Below are positions 26,315 to 36,482 of a stretch of 51,915 nucleotides of DNA, one piece after another. The position numbers were made by a program, and so were the translations under genes. Numbering within the stretch: the first letter of the stretch is position 1; every line of letters begins with the position of its first letter. A model generated the notes under the pieces. It ran no database searches. It had not been told where the DNA came from and saw only the letters and a list, made by a program, of their open reading frames with translations. Source of the stretch: Maribacter algicola (GTDB taxonomy: Bacteria; Bacteroidota; Bacteroidia; Flavobacteriales; Flavobacteriaceae); NCBI RefSeq assembly GCF_003933245.1, contig NZ_QUSX01000005.1, positions 1 to 51,915 of the forward strand, read 5' to 3'.

Positions 26315-26336
26315 CGTAATTTATTTTAAAATTATG

Positions 26337-28610
26337 TTAAGAAGCGTTTTGCCTCTTGATGACGTTCAAAGCGGAACCTTCCCTAAACCATCCTATTTGA
26401 GCATCGTTATAGGTATGGTTTGCCTTTATGGTGTCTTTAGATCCATCTGCATGTACAACCTCAATCGTTAAAGGCGTATCCGGAGCAAATTCGGCAATAT
26501 CCACAAAATTAAAGGTATCATCCTCTTTGATTAAATCATAGTCCTTCTCATTGGCAAAAGTCAATGCCAACATCCCCTGTTTTTTCAAGTTTGTTTCATG
26601 GATACGTGCAAAGGATTTTACCAAAACCGCAGCAACGCCCAAATGTCTTGGTTGCATGGCCGCATGCTCCCTTGAAGAACCCTCACCATAGTTATGGTCT
26701 CCAACTACAATGGATTTTATTCCCTTAGCCTTGTAAGCCCTTTGTGTATCCGGCACACCTTCATATTCACCTGTCAATTGATTCTTGACAAGATTTGTTT
26801 TTTGATTGAAGGCGTTAACGGCACCTATCAAGGTATTATTGGCAATATTGTCCAAATGCCCCCTAAATCGCAACCATGGTCCAGCCATGGAAATATGGTC
26901 CGTTGTACATTTGCCATAAGCCTTTATCAACAGTTTGACATCTTGTAATTCTTCATTTTTAATTGGCTCAAAAGGCTCCAACAATTGCAGCCTTTCCGAA
27001 TTTGGATCTACAACGACCTTAACACTGGATCCATCCTCCCTAGGGGCTAAATAACCAGCATCCTCAACCTCAAAACCTTTAGGCGGCAACTCCCATCCTG
27101 TTGGTTCCTCAAACCTTACTTCCACTCCATCCTCATTGATCAAGGTATCCGTCATGGGGTTAAAATCCAACCTTCCGGCGATTGCTATGGCAGCCGTAAT
27201 TTCAGGGGAAGCCACAAATGCATGGGTGTTGGGGTTTCCATCGGCACGTTTTGCAAAGTTCCTGTTGAATGAATGGACAATGCTATTTTTTGGTGCATTT
27301 TTTGGATCACTGTAACGCGCCCATTGACCGATACAGGGCCCACAGGCGTTTGTAAAAATCTTGGCATCCAATTTTTCAAATATTCCGAGGATTCCATCCC
27401 TTTCCGCGGTATAGCGAACTTGCTCTGATCCCGGATTTATACCAAACTCCGCTTTTGTCTTTAGTTTTTTATCCAAAGCTTGCTGTGCAATGGAAGAAGC
27501 CCTGGACAAATCCTCATAGGAAGAGTTGGTACAGGAACCTATGAGTCCCCATTCCACTTGCATGGGCCAGTCGTTCTTTGTGGCCTTCTCTGTCATTTCC
27601 TTTCCAACGGGCGTTGACAAATCTGGTGTAAATGGACCGTTCAACAACGGATTAAGTGTTGAAAGGTCGATATCGATAACTTGGTCAAAATATTGTTCCG
27701 GATTGGCATACACCTCTTCATCTGCCGTTAGGTATTCCTTTACCTCATTTGCGGCATCGGCCACATCTGATCTATCGGTAGCCCTTAAATATCTTTCCAT
27801 GGATTCATCATAACCAAAGGTCGAAGTGGTAGCCCCAATTTCCGCACCCATATTACAAATCGTACCTTTTCCTGTACATGAAAGCGCTATGGCACCAGGA
27901 CCGAAATATTCAACGATTGCTCCTGTACCTCCCTTCACCGTAAGAATTTCGGCAACTTTTAGAATAACATCTTTCGGAGCGGTCCAACCCGAGATTTTAC
28001 CGGTCAACCGAACACCTATCAACTTTGGAAACTTAAGTTCCCAAGCCATTCCCGCCATTACGTCCACAGCATCTGCCCCACCAACGCCTATGGCCACCAT
28101 GCCCAATCCGCCGGCATTTACAGTGTGTGAATCGGTTCCTATCATCATACCCCCTGGAAATGCATAATTTTCCAAAACCACTTGGTGGATAATACCAGCC
28201 CCAGGTTTCCAAAACCCGATTCCATATTTATTTGAAACGGACTCCAAAAAGTCAAACACTTCCGCACTGGTAGAGTTGGCAGATTTCAAATCTGCCGCCG
28301 CACCACTTTTTGCCTGGATCAAGTGGTCGCAATGCACTGTTGTAGGCACCGCAACTTTTGGTTTACCGGCCTGCATAAATTGTAACAATGCCATTTGGGC
28401 CGTTGCATCCTGACATGCGATACGATCTGGAGCAAAATCAACATAATCCTTACCTCTGACAAAAGCCTTAGTAGGAGTACCATCCCACAAGTGAGCGTAT
28501 AAAATCTTCTCCGAAAGGGTCAGTGGTTTTCCCACAATTTCACGGGCCTTATCCACCCGCTCCGCCATATTGGCGTACACCCCTTTAATCATATCAATAT
28601 CAAATGCCAT
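26337..28610 (-). CDS. acn: Aconitate hydratase
   Basis: Interconverts citrate and isocitrate in the TCA cycle, using a [4Fe-4S] cluster. The 757 residues are near the length of mitochondrial-type aconitase. Cluster-ligand cysteines lie in [10 protein letters not shown] and [24 protein letters not shown] and the swivel-domain motif [22 protein letters not shown] are also present. It is a single-gene unit with a terminator. The 179-bp region upstream is AT-rich and shows no perfect TAnnTTTG box. Confidence 0.96.
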   Translation of the reverse strand: MAFDIDMIKGVYANMAERVDKAREIVGKPLTLSEKILYAHLWDGTPTKAFVRGKDYVDFAPDRIACQDATAQMALLQFMQAGKPKVAVPTTVHCDHLIQAKSGAAADLKSANSTSAEVFDFLESVSNKYGIGFWKPGAGIIHQVVLENYAFPGGMMIGTDSHTVNAGGLGMVAIGVGGADAVDVMAGMAWELKFPKLIGVRLTGKISGWTAPKDVILKVAEILTVKGGTGAIVEYFGPGAIALSCTGKGTICNMGAEIGATTSTFGYDESMERYLRATDRSDVADAANEVKEYLTADEEVYANPEQYFDQVIDIDLSTLNPLLNGPFTPDLSTPVGKEMTEKATKNDWPMQVEWGLIGSCTNSSYEDLSRASSIAQQALDKKLKTKAEFGINPGSEQVRYTAERDGILGIFEKLDAKIFTNACGPCIGQWARYSDPKNAPKNSIVHSFNRNFAKRADGNPNTHAFVASPEITAAIAIAGRLDFNPMTDTLINEDGVEVRFEEPTGWELPPKGFEVEDAGYLAPREDGSSVKVVVDPNSERLQLLEPFEPIKNEELQDVKLLIKAYGKCTTDHISMAGPWLRFRGHLDNIANNTLIGAVNAFNQKTNLVKNQLTGEYEGVPDTQRAYKAKGIKSIVVGDHNYGEGSSREHAAMQPRHLGVAAVLVKSFARIHETNLKKQGMLALTFANEKDYDLIKEDDTFNFVDIAEFAPDTPLTIEVVHADGSKDTIKANHTYNDAQIGWFREGSALNVIKRQNAS

Positions 28611-28789
28611 ATTTATCTATTTAATGTTAAAGCAATTCCGTAAAATTAAGAAAATCTATAGCGCAATTAAAATTTTAAACGAAGTAATAAGACCTTTTTT
28701 ATGGTTCCCTGAAATTTGAAACGGCGCATCACGCAAAAAGAAACCTTGGACAAAAAACTTTTGATATATAAATACCTAAGATTGGCTAT

Positions 28790-29743
28790 TTACAATAGTT
28801 CCCTAATGATACCTTCTTCAGAAATGCCTTCTGCTTCGGCCTTGTAGTTTTTGATAATTCTATGCTTTAGAATTCCGTTGGCCACTTTTTGGACATCCTC
28901 AATGTCGGGTGAAAATTTCCCATGGACAGCGGCGTTCGCCTTAGCTGCCAAAATGAGATTTTGTGATGCCCTAGGACCAGCACCCCAATCCACATATTGT
29001 TTCACAAAATCCGACGCTGTTTCTAGATTGGGCCTTGTATTGTTCACCAATTTTACCGCGTATTCCACAACATTGTCCGGAACGGGAATTCTTCTCACCA
29101 ACTCCTGTATCTCCAGTATTTGTTCAGCATTGAACTGAGGATCCACTTGGTTCCTGATTGTGGTAGTGGTATTTTTAACTATCATTACCTCTTCCTCTAC
29201 ACTTGGATATTTCAATTCTATTGCAAACATAAAGCGGTCCAATTGCGCTTCGGGCAAGGGATAGGTTCCCTCTTGTTCAATGGGGTTTTGGGTGGCAAGT
29301 ACAAAATAGGGCAAATCCAATTTGTACTGGTGGCCGGCAATGGTCACGGCCCTCTCCTGCATGGCCTCCAATAGGGCCGCTTGGGTCTTTGGAGGAGTTC
29401 TGTTGATTTCATCGGCCAGAATAATGTTGGAAAATACCGGTCCCTTGATGAATTTGAAATTCCTGTTCTGATCTAATACTTCACTTCCCAGAATATCGCT
29501 CGGCATCAAATCAGGTGTAAACTGGATACGTTTGAAATCCAAACCCAATGCCTGGGCAATGGTATTGACCATCAAGGTCTTGGCCAATCCAGGGACCCCT
29601 ATCAGAAGGGAATGTCCACCCGTATAAATAGAAAGCAATATTTGGTCGATAACGCCTTCTTGACCAACGATTACCTTGGCAATTTCCTTTTTTAAGGCAT
29701 TGTGTTTTTCTACCAATAACTTAACCGCAGCAACATCTGACAT
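28790..29743 (-). CDS. MoxR-family AAA ATPase
   Basis: A 317-residue chaperone-like ATPase of the MoxR group. Walker A GVPGLAKT, Walker B ILADEINRTPPKTQAALLEAMQE and sensor 1 LATQNPIEQEGTYPLPEAQLDRFMF are typical. MoxR proteins often help mature partner proteins with von Willebrand A domains, but none is next to it here. The longest frame uses a TTG at 29761 inside the upstream gene. The ATG at 29743 (MSDVAAVKL) lies 2 bp after that gene's stop and is preferred. Last gene of the operon started at 32041. Confidence 0.92.
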   Translation of the reverse strand: MSDVAAVKLLVEKHNALKKEIAKVIVGQEGVIDQILLSIYTGGHSLLIGVPGLAKTLMVNTIAQALGLDFKRIQFTPDLMPSDILGSEVLDQNRNFKFIKGPVFSNIILADEINRTPPKTQAALLEAMQERAVTIAGHQYKLDLPYFVLATQNPIEQEGTYPLPEAQLDRFMFAIELKYPSVEEEVMIVKNTTTTIRNQVDPQFNAEQILEIQELVRRIPVPDNVVEYAVKLVNNTRPNLETASDFVKQYVDWGAGPRASQNLILAAKANAAVHGKFSPDIEDVQKVANGILKHRIIKNYKAEAEGISEEGIIRELL

Positions 29744-29745
29744 AC

Positions 29746-31170
29746 TTAATTCTTTACCCAATTATTCGCAAAATCACAATCCTTGTTGGCATCGCTTACA
29801 CTGATATAAGTGTCCTCTATGTGATCTTCCATCCACTCTTTAATTGCGTTGTATTGCTTTTCCGTTAGGGCAATCTGTTGAATTTTTGTGTAGTCCTTGG
29901 CAAAATCCGCTACATGTTCATCATAACGGTTGGTGACCTTAAGAATTTTGTATTTCGAAGGTCCGCCCCTTGGATCCGCTTCCAAAATTGGATAGGATAT
30001 TTGGTCGTCCTGCAAATCACGTACTTGATTATATAGGGTAGGGTCCATTTTTGTGAGCTCAAAGCGTGAACTGAAATCCTGGGGGTTTCTAAGTAGACCG
30101 CCATCGAACTTGGTTTCCTTTTCATCTGAAAAATTAAGGGCCGCTTCGGCAAAAGTAAACTTGCCTTCAATAACTTTCTTACGGATGCTATCCAATTCTT
30201 GTTTGGCTTCTTCCAAGGCCTTGTCGGATATTTCGGGCTGAATCAAAATGTGTCTTAAATCCAGTTCTTGACCCCTGATTTTTTCAATATAGATGATATG
30301 AAAGCCAAAAGGGGTTTCAAAAGGTTCTGATACCTCCCCTTCCCGCAGACTAAAAGCAACATCCTTAAAGGTTTTATCAAAACCAGTTTCCTTTGTAATG
30401 CTATAAAAACCACCTTTTGATTTAGACCCGGGATCTTGGGAATATAGGATGGCCTTTACGCTAAAACTGGCATCGTTATCCTCAACATCCGCTTTGATTT
30501 CGTTGAGTTTATCTATAACCTTTTGTTTCTCTTCCTCAGATGGCTCAGGAGCCTTTACGATTTGGGCAATCTCCAATTCCGCACCAAAGACGGGCCTTTC
30601 ATTTTCCGGAATCTTATTGAAGAATTGACGTACTTCCTCCGGGGTAATTTCAATTTCCGAAATGATATCCTGCTGCATTTTTTCGGATAACATTCTTAGC
30701 TTGTTGATTTTATAGAGCTCCTCCCTAAAACTTTGCTCGTCTTCCTTCTTATAGTACTTAAGCACCTTCTCCATAGAACCGATCTGTTGCACCAAGGATT
30801 GCAATTGGCGGTCTCCCGTGGCATTTACTTCATCATCCGAGACCAAGATACTATCCTGAACCGCCTGATGGGCATATAATCTATCCTCCATTAATTTCCC
30901 CAAAAGACTGCAATGTGTGATATCCTCAGTGGAGGCGCCTTGACTCTTCAAATCGATAAGCGTTTTCTCAATATCCGAATCCAAAATCACATAATCGCCT
31001 ACTACAGCGGCTATACCGTCCAACTTTATTTTTTTGAAGTCTATGGAATCTTTTTTGGCCGGAGCTTCCACAACTGCCGTCTCTTCAGAGGTTTCTCTCG
31101 CAGTGGGTTCCTGTGCCCCCACATGGGCGCAAAAAATACTTGCCAAAAAGACAAACTGTAGTTTATTCAT
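29746..31170 (-). CDS. SurA-like periplasmic peptidyl-prolyl isomerase
   Basis: A 474-residue exported chaperone with signal peptide MNKLQFVFLASIFCAHVGAQ, a SurA N-terminal helical domain (AVVGDYVILDSDIEKTLIDLK) and two parvulin-type segments. The second shows DLRHILIQPEISDKALEEAKQELDSIRKK and FAEAALNFSDEKETKFDGGLL. SurA escorts unfolded outer-membrane proteins. The start at 31170 (or 31176) overlaps the upstream gene's stop by a few bases, so the two are coupled. The longer frame to 31212 would put the signal peptide inside. Confidence 0.9.
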   Translation of the reverse strand: MNKLQFVFLASIFCAHVGAQEPTARETSEETAVVEAPAKKDSIDFKKIKLDGIAAVVGDYVILDSDIEKTLIDLKSQGASTEDITHCSLLGKLMEDRLYAHQAVQDSILVSDDEVNATGDRQLQSLVQQIGSMEKVLKYYKKEDEQSFREELYKINKLRMLSEKMQQDIISEIEITPEEVRQFFNKIPENERPVFGAELEIAQIVKAPEPSEEEKQKVIDKLNEIKADVEDNDASFSVKAILYSQDPGSKSKGGFYSITKETGFDKTFKDVAFSLREGEVSEPFETPFGFHIIYIEKIRGQELDLRHILIQPEISDKALEEAKQELDSIRKKVIEGKFTFAEAALNFSDEKETKFDGGLLRNPQDFSSRFELTKMDPTLYNQVRDLQDDQISYPILEADPRGGPSKYKILKVTNRYDEHVADFAKDYTKIQQIALTEKQYNAIKEWMEDHIEDTYISVSDANKDCDFANNWVKN

Positions 31171-32041
31171 TGTCATTGTAAACTTCGAATTCTTTTTCTC
31201 TAATTGCTTCATCTATGATTTCAGTTTCTAGTTTTCGCAGGTAGTCGATTCTTCTGCGACTTAATAAAACTTGCTTAATGGTAGGCGCTATATATGAGAG
31301 CGGTGCGATATCATTGACATCCTTCACCTCTTCAATTTTTCCCAAATATACCCCTATTGAATCCTGTAATTCAAAAAATTGTGAATTTTTTAAGTACCTA
31401 TCCTGATTATCAAAGGTTATGGGCGGAATTTCCTCAAAAATCCTAGCGGAGCTTACCCAAATGGAATCGTTAAAATTCAGTTTCTTGAACTGTACCCCAA
31501 TGGAGTCCAAATAGACCAAATCTTCCTCTGTAAAGCTCTTCAATCTTTTTACCACTTCGTCCCGGTTCAAAAAATTCAAAGGCAACTGTACGAATCGTAT
31601 CCTTACGATCCGCTCCTTTAACTTGAAATTTTCTTTTTGGCGGTCGTAAAATTCCTGTAATTGGTTTTCCGTAACTACGGAATCCGTTCCCTGGGCGACC
31701 AAAGCCTCTTGATAGGCCCTTGTGTAAAGGTCCGTTCTGTAAGTATCGACCAAAGCATCAAATTCCCTAAGCTTCTCCTCCGGCAAGTTGATTTTAGACT
31801 TGGAAAGCAAGAGTTGTTTGGAGGCCCAATTGTTGATGTAATTGGTAACGAACGTAGCACTATCCCCCTTGGAGATACCCACTTTAAGAAAAGGCTCCAA
31901 ATCCTCCTTGTACAGATAGGATTCCCCCACCCTGGCCAATGGCTCCTTTTCCAGTTTTTTGTTGAAATAAGCATCGCAGGAAATCAAGTTTCCAACAATA
32001 CCTACGGCCACCAACAAAAAAAAGACCCTCCTTCGTATCAT
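31163..32041 (-). CDS. SurA/PpiC N-terminal-type lipoprotein
   Basis: A 292-residue putative lipoprotein. The leader MIRRRVFFLLVAVGIVGNLISC ends in a lipobox Cys. The rest resembles the peptidyl-prolyl isomerase partner found before SurA in Flavobacteriia: VGESYLYKEDLEPFL, then helices with a YDRQKENFKLKERIVRIRFVQLP strand. A complete parvulin active domain is not obvious. The frame could start at 32086, but a perfect promoter (TTG, 19 bases, TATTTTTG) covers that region, so the ATG at 32041 is preferred. First gene of a three-gene operon with surA and moxR. Confidence 0.82.
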   Translation of the reverse strand: MIRRRVFFLLVAVGIVGNLISCDAYFNKKLEKEPLARVGESYLYKEDLEPFLKVGISKGDSATFVTNYINNWASKQLLLSKSKINLPEEKLREFDALVDTYRTDLYTRAYQEALVAQGTDSVVTENQLQEFYDRQKENFKLKERIVRIRFVQLPLNFLNRDEVVKRLKSFTEEDLVYLDSIGVQFKKLNFNDSIWVSSARIFEEIPPITFDNQDRYLKNSQFFELQDSIGVYLGKIEEVKDVNDIAPLSYIAPTIKQVLLSRRRIDYLRKLETEIIDEAIREKEFEVYNDNE

Positions 32042-32060
32042 TTGAGAATTACTCATCATG

Positions 32061-32090
32061 CAAAAATAGTAAATACAATATCCCAAGCAA
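32061..32090 (-). promoter_or_regulatory. Promoter of the ppi-surA-moxR operon
   Basis: TTG (32088-32090), exactly 19 bases, TATTTTTG (32061-32068) on the minus strand. It fixes the start of the first gene at 32041. Confidence 0.7.
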
Positions 32091-32118
32091 ATGCTATGGG
32101 TTTTCCTTAACAGAATTC

Positions 32119-32157
32119 ATAACGAAACGCAATAACACCCTTTACAAACTTCGTTAT
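32119..32157. promoter_or_regulatory. Inverted repeat between divergent operons
   Basis: ATAACGAA (32119-32126) and TTCGTTAT (32150-32157) are perfect 8-bp half-sites 23 bp apart. They lie between the promoters of two divergent operons. Operator function is a guess. Confidence 0.3.
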
Positions 32158-32181
32158 ACCAAATAAAAATTTTGAAATCCA

Positions 32182-32211
32182 TTGAAAAACAACGGCCAAA
32201 CGTTAATTTTA
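32182..32211 (+). promoter_or_regulatory. Promoter of the 32229 operon
   Basis: TTG (32182-32184), 19 bases, TAATTTTA (32204-32211). The last base of the -7 box differs from consensus. Confidence 0.45.
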
Positions 32212-32228
32212 CCCTTCAGGCTTAAATT

Positions 32229-32471
32229 TTGGAAAGACGGATAAAACTTATATGGGATTTTAGGGGCCCTGCCGCCCTAAAGACCGCGGAACATCATGAG
32301 ATACATCTCAAGGAATTCATTGCCTTGGAAAAAGCAGAAGTTATTACCACAGGCTACAAAGAAATGAACGACATGTACAGCATTGCCTACATGGTTGTCC
32401 ATGAGCGCGATATGATCGCCATGCGGGATAAATTAAAACCACATAGAGGGGAAATTTATGTTGAAAACTAG
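32229..32471 (+). CDS. Conserved small protein of unknown function
   Basis: An 80-residue protein with a TTG start (MERRIKLIWDFRGPAALKTAEHHEIHLKEF). It has no signal peptide. It resembles small proteins I recall in other Flavobacteriaceae that start the same way and end in KPHRGEIY, but no function is known to me. His-Glu-rich stretches (AEHHEIH) could bind metal. It overlaps the next gene by 14 bp, so the two are translated together. Confidence 0.75.
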   Translation: MERRIKLIWDFRGPAALKTAEHHEIHLKEFIALEKAEVITTGYKEMNDMYSIAYMVVHERDMIAMRDKLKPHRGEIYVEN

Positions 32472-33618
32472 ATATACACTTGGATTATTTTCAAAGATCA
32501 TTTGTTGGGTAAGTATCGGTACGTACTTTTCATGTTCGCATAAACCAATGAACGAGAATATTTTGGAAGTTGCCCTAAGCTCCAAAAATCCAAAAATAAA
32601 AGGGGTCATGGATAGCCTAGATCAGTACGAGTTACAGATTAGGTACACCAAAATCGACAGGAAAAATGATAGCATATTTTTTACCGACTATGATTTTCAA
32701 GTGGATGAAAACGTTTATTTCTATCCGGCCAGCACTGTCAAGTTCCCAATCGCCGTTTTAGGTCTGGAACGATTGAACGAAACCGATACCTTAAACAGGG
32801 AGGTACGCTATTATGTAGAAGGAGACACTTTGGAATCGACATTTTCCAAGGACATTGTCCAAGTCTTTACTGTAAGTGACAATTTGGCCAATAATCGATT
32901 GGTGGAACTTTTGGGGCAGGACGCTATAAATGAATCCTTACAAAAAAAAGGAATTGGGCCGGTTCGTATTTCCCATAGATTGGGATACCATTCTGAAGAC
33001 CTGAAAACAAAACCACTAATAATCTACATGAATGATAGTACCACCAGTATAACCATCCCAAGTATAAACACCGCACCCAAACCCTTATCTTTAAAGGAAA
33101 TTCGTAAGGGAAAGGGGTATTATGAAGATGGCGCCTTGAAACAGGAACCTTTTGATTTTTCATTAAAGAATTACTATCCCATAACGGCCCAACATGCCGT
33201 TTTAAAACGGGTGATTTTCCCCGATGAATTTAGTCCAAAACAACAGTTCAATCTCTCCCAAGAGCAACGCCAATTTTTATTGGAAGCCATGAAAACACTT
33301 CCCAGAAGTGCGGGCTACGACCCCATGGAATATTATGATGGTTACTGCAAGTTCTTTATGTACGGTGATACAAAGGACACCATACCCTCCTATATGGAAA
33401 TCTACAATAAGGTAGGATTTGCCTATGGTACACTTACTGACTGTGCCTATATAAACGATACAAAAAACAAGGTCGATTTTATGCTGACCGCAACCATTTT
33501 GGTAAATAAGGACGGGATATTCAATGATGATGCCTATGAATACGATGAAATAGGCATTCCCTTTTTAGCAGAATTGGGAAGGGAAATACACAGATTGGAA
33601 CTAGAAAGAACCCGGTAG
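32458..33618 (+). CDS. Class A beta-lactamase-fold serine hydrolase, putative lipoprotein
   Basis: A 386-residue exported protein. A hydrophobic leader ends YFSC at residue 26, a possible lipobox. The serine hydrolase motifs are clear: S92-T-V-K95 (SxxK), S140-D-N142 (SDN) and K318-V-G320 (KTG equivalent). The long insertion between SDN and KVG is unlike true beta-lactamases, and no obvious Glu166 loop is seen, so a role in cell-wall or peptide hydrolysis is as likely as resistance. It is tightly linked to the genes on both sides (14-bp overlap, then 0-bp gap). Confidence 0.85.
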   Translation: MLKTRYTLGLFSKIICWVSIGTYFSCSHKPMNENILEVALSSKNPKIKGVMDSLDQYELQIRYTKIDRKNDSIFFTDYDFQVDENVYFYPASTVKFPIAVLGLERLNETDTLNREVRYYVEGDTLESTFSKDIVQVFTVSDNLANNRLVELLGQDAINESLQKKGIGPVRISHRLGYHSEDLKTKPLIIYMNDSTTSITIPSINTAPKPLSLKEIRKGKGYYEDGALKQEPFDFSLKNYYPITAQHAVLKRVIFPDEFSPKQQFNLSQEQRQFLLEAMKTLPRSAGYDPMEYYDGYCKFFMYGDTKDTIPSYMEIYNKVGFAYGTLTDCAYINDTKNKVDFMLTATILVNKDGIFNDDAYEYDEIGIPFLAELGREIHRLELERTR

Positions 33619-34362
33619 ATGCCCGAAGAAACTAAACAGACCCGAATCAATAAATATTTGAGCGAAGTAGGTTATTGTTCCCGTAGGGAGGCAGACAGGC
33701 TTATCGAACAAGGACGTGTGACCATCAATGGAAAAATTCCTGAAATGGGCACAAAAATTTCAGAAGGCGATTTGGTCCAAGTGGATGGCGAATCCATTTC
33801 CGAACCCAAAGAAAAACCTGTTTATCTGGCATTTAACAAACCTATTGGAATTGTTTGTACTACTGATACCGGTGTAGAAAAGAACAATATTATCGACTTT
33901 ATAAACTACCCAAAAAGGATATTCCCCATTGGTAGATTGGACAAGCCCAGTGAAGGACTGATTTTCCTTACGAACGATGGCGACATCGTCAATAAGATTT
34001 TAAGGGCAAGGAACAATCACGAAAAGGAGTATCTAGTTACCGTTGATAAACCAATAACCCCTGTGTTTTTAAAAAAAATGAGAAACGGCGTACCCATTTT
34101 GGATACGGTAACCAGGAAATGCGAAGTGCACCAAGTAAGCAAATATCAGTTTAGAATTATTCTGACCCAAGGACTCAACAGACAAATTAGGCGCATGTGC
34201 GAATATTTGGACTACAACGTAAAAAAATTGAAGCGCATTCGAATTATGAACGTTACCCTGGATATACCGGTAGGCAAATGGAGAAACCTTACCCCAGATG
34301 AACTAAACGAAATCAACAGACTTGTGCATAATTCTTCCAAAACCCATAAGGAACAAACGTAA
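33619..34362 (+). CDS. rluF: 23S rRNA pseudouridine synthase, RluF-like
   Basis: A 247-residue RsuA/RluB/RluF-family enzyme that isomerises uridine in rRNA. An S4 domain ([29 protein letters not shown]) is followed by the catalytic domain with [18 protein letters not shown], whose Asp is the nucleophile, and [28 protein letters not shown]. The last block favours RluF (position 2604 in E. coli 23S rRNA). Last gene of the three-gene run. Confidence 0.9.
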   Translation: MPEETKQTRINKYLSEVGYCSRREADRLIEQGRVTINGKIPEMGTKISEGDLVQVDGESISEPKEKPVYLAFNKPIGIVCTTDTGVEKNNIIDFINYPKRIFPIGRLDKPSEGLIFLTNDGDIVNKILRARNNHEKEYLVTVDKPITPVFLKKMRNGVPILDTVTRKCEVHQVSKYQFRIILTQGLNRQIRRMCEYLDYNVKKLKRIRIMNVTLDIPVGKWRNLTPDELNEINRLVHNSSKTHKEQT

Positions 34363-34387
34363 CCACGTTAAGACTTCGGCAAAATTA

Positions 34388-34456
34388 TTGACCTCGTATT
34401 TTAACTAAAATTAATTTTATATACCTCTAAATATCATTAATTTAGATAGGTATCTA
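34388..34456 (+). promoter_or_regulatory. Promoter and palindrome before the 34473 gene
   Basis: TTG (34388-34390), 21 bases, TAATTTTA (34412-34419) may be the promoter. The inverted repeat TAGATA-GG-TATCTA (34443-34456) lies downstream of it and 16 bp before the ATG, where it could act as an operator or an mRNA hairpin. Confidence 0.4.
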
Positions 34457-34472
34457 GTTAAATAAAAATTAT

Positions 34473-35792
34473 ATGAAAAAGATAATAAACAAGGAAAAAA
34501 TAAAAAGCGTGTTAAACTTAAAGTTTGGACTATTTTTTATTTTAACGATATTGAGTAATGGAGCATTCTCCCAAACGGATGGATTTAAGGAATATTTAGG
34601 TGAAATATATGACAGTGATACCAAAAAACCCTTGATTTTTGCGACACTTACCTTGGAGGGAACGAACATTAGTACCATAACGAACACTGAAGGTGAATTT
34701 TCACTTAAGGTTCCGGAATCCAATACCAGTGAAAACGTTATCGTGTCGTTTTTGGGCTACAAGACCAAACAAATACCTATATTACAGTTTAAATCTGATG
34801 GCAATGAAATAGGTATGACGGAACTTGTTACCCAATTGGCGGAAGTCAATCTTAGCGTTCCGAAAGACGCTAGGGCCCTGGTAAGGGAAACTTTAAAAAA
34901 ACGAGGGGAGAACTATATAGATAATCCCACCGTAATGACGGCATTTTATAGGGAGACCATTAAGAGAAGAAGACAAAATGTAAGTCTTTCCGAGGCCGTG
35001 GTAAACATTTATAAAGCACCCTACTCCAGTAATAAGAACGATGCCCTAAAACTATTTAAGGCTAGAAAAAGTACGGATTATAGCAAATTGGATACTCTGG
35101 CCCTAAAACTTCAGGGCGGACCCTTCAATGCCTTATTTGTGGATATGGTAAAATACCCCGACTATATTTTTGCGGATGACCTATTTGAATTTTATGATTT
35201 TTCATTCTCCAATGCCACTAGAGTAGACGACAAGCAAATTTATGTGATAAATTTTGAGCAGAAGCCCGGTGTTTTAGAACCCTTATATTCAGGTAAGCTG
35301 TATATAGATGTTGATAATAAAATTCTTACAAGTGCCATTTATTCATTGAATATTACGGATAAGGATTTGGCGGCGCAAATGTTCGTAAGAAGAAAACCTA
35401 GAAATGCGGATGTTTGGCCAACAGAGGTCGTTTACAGGGTCGATTATCGGGAAAAAGATGGCAAATGGTACTACGGTTATAGCAATGTAATGATGGAATT
35501 TAAAATTAATTGGGACAAAAAACTTTTCAATTCCGTTTATAGTATGAGCTGCGAAATGGCCATAACCGATTGGGAAGAAAACCTAAGCAATGAAATTCCC
35601 AAATATAAAGATCGCATAAAATCTGACATCATATTGACAGACGAGGCCATAGGTTTTGCCGACCCGGATTTTTGGGGTGAGTACAACATTATAGAGCCAG
35701 AAAAATCTATTGAATCTGCCATCAAAAAAATTCAAAGGCAATTAAAGAGAGGTAAAATCGATGGTGGCGGCGCCTCTTCGGCATCTCAATAA
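34473..35792 (+). CDS. Exported protein with carboxypeptidase-like regulatory domain
   Basis: A 439-residue exported protein of a family common in Bacteroidota. A signal peptide ends near SNGAFSQ (about residue 33). It is followed by a CarboxypepD_reg-like beta-sandwich (GEIYDSDTKKPLIFATLTLEGTNISTITNTEGEFSLKVP, VSFLGYKTK), the fold that often precedes TonB receptors, and then by a domain of about 300 residues without a receptor barrel. No enzyme motif is seen. Function unknown; likely in the periplasm or on the outer membrane. Confidence 0.8.
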   Translation: MKKIINKEKIKSVLNLKFGLFFILTILSNGAFSQTDGFKEYLGEIYDSDTKKPLIFATLTLEGTNISTITNTEGEFSLKVPESNTSENVIVSFLGYKTKQIPILQFKSDGNEIGMTELVTQLAEVNLSVPKDARALVRETLKKRGENYIDNPTVMTAFYRETIKRRRQNVSLSEAVVNIYKAPYSSNKNDALKLFKARKSTDYSKLDTLALKLQGGPFNALFVDMVKYPDYIFADDLFEFYDFSFSNATRVDDKQIYVINFEQKPGVLEPLYSGKLYIDVDNKILTSAIYSLNITDKDLAAQMFVRRKPRNADVWPTEVVYRVDYREKDGKWYYGYSNVMMEFKINWDKKLFNSVYSMSCEMAITDWEENLSNEIPKYKDRIKSDIILTDEAIGFADPDFWGEYNIIEPEKSIESAIKKIQRQLKRGKIDGGGASSASQ

Positions 35793-35806
35793 TTGAGGTA
35801 ATTAAT

Positions 35807-35842
35807 AAAAAAGCCGTTGAAGAAATCTTCAACGGCTTTTTT
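35807..35842. terminator. Bidirectional terminator
   Basis: AAAAAAGCCGTTGAAG and CTTCAACGGCTTTTTT form a 16-bp stem with a 4-base loop, between two convergent genes. Confidence 0.92.
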
Positions 35843-35860
35843 ATTTCGAAAAACTTTTAA

Positions 35861-36373
35861 TTATTTGGGCATTACTACACTGTCTAAAGCATGGACTACT
35901 CCATTGGAAGCAGCAACGTCCGCAATAACCACTTTGGCCATAGCGCCCGTGGCATCTTTCAGCATAACATTTCCTTCTGAAAGGGATAAAGTAATGGTAC
36001 CGCCCTGAACTGTTTTTACATCAAACGAGCCATTATTGTCGTTGATTGCCTTAATTACATCTTTGGCCATAAATGTACCCGCAACCACATGATAGGTCAA
36101 AATTCCTTGAAGTGTTCCTTTGTTTTCCGGCTTTAGAAGACTTTCAACCGTGCCACTGGGCAAGGCCTCAAATGCACTATTCACAGGGGCAAAGACCGTA
36201 AAGGGTCCATCACTACTTAATGTGCCCACCAAATCAGCCGCTTTTACCGCTGTCACCAATGTTGTGAAATTGTCATTTCCCGCAGCTACACCAACAATCG
36301 TTTGGTTTTGGGAAAACCCTGTAGCAATGCACAGAAAAAAAATACTGAATGTTGTAATTTTCAAAATTTTCAT
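35861..36373 (-). CDS. Fasciclin domain protein
   Basis: A 170-residue exported protein. Signal peptide MKILKITTFSIFFLCIATGFSQ, then one complete FAS1 domain: NFTTLVTAVKAADLVGTLSSDGPFTVFAPVNSAFEALPSGTVESLL (H1 motif), LTYHVVAGTF, and ending with ASNGVVHALDSVVMPK (H2 motif). FAS1 domains mediate adhesion. A -7 box TACATTTG lies at 36396-36403 on the minus strand. Confidence 0.94.
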   Translation of the reverse strand: MKILKITTFSIFFLCIATGFSQNQTIVGVAAGNDNFTTLVTAVKAADLVGTLSSDGPFTVFAPVNSAFEALPSGTVESLLKPENKGTLQGILTYHVVAGTFMAKDVIKAINDNNGSFDVKTVQGGTITLSLSEGNVMLKDATGAMAKVVIADVAASNGVVHALDSVVMPK

Positions 36374-36395
36374 AGTTCTATTTTTTAGATTTAGC

Positions 36396-36403
36396 CAAAT
36401 GTA
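36396..36403 (-). promoter_or_regulatory. Fasciclin gene -7 box
   Basis: TACATTTG on the minus strand, 22 bp before the ATG. A TTG is found 16 bases upstream, closer than usual. Confidence 0.5.
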
Positions 36404-36482
36404 ATCGAATGATACATAGCAAACTCTTAATTTTTGTTTAATTTATTTTTAAAATAGTTAAACAAAACAAAATATACGAAAT

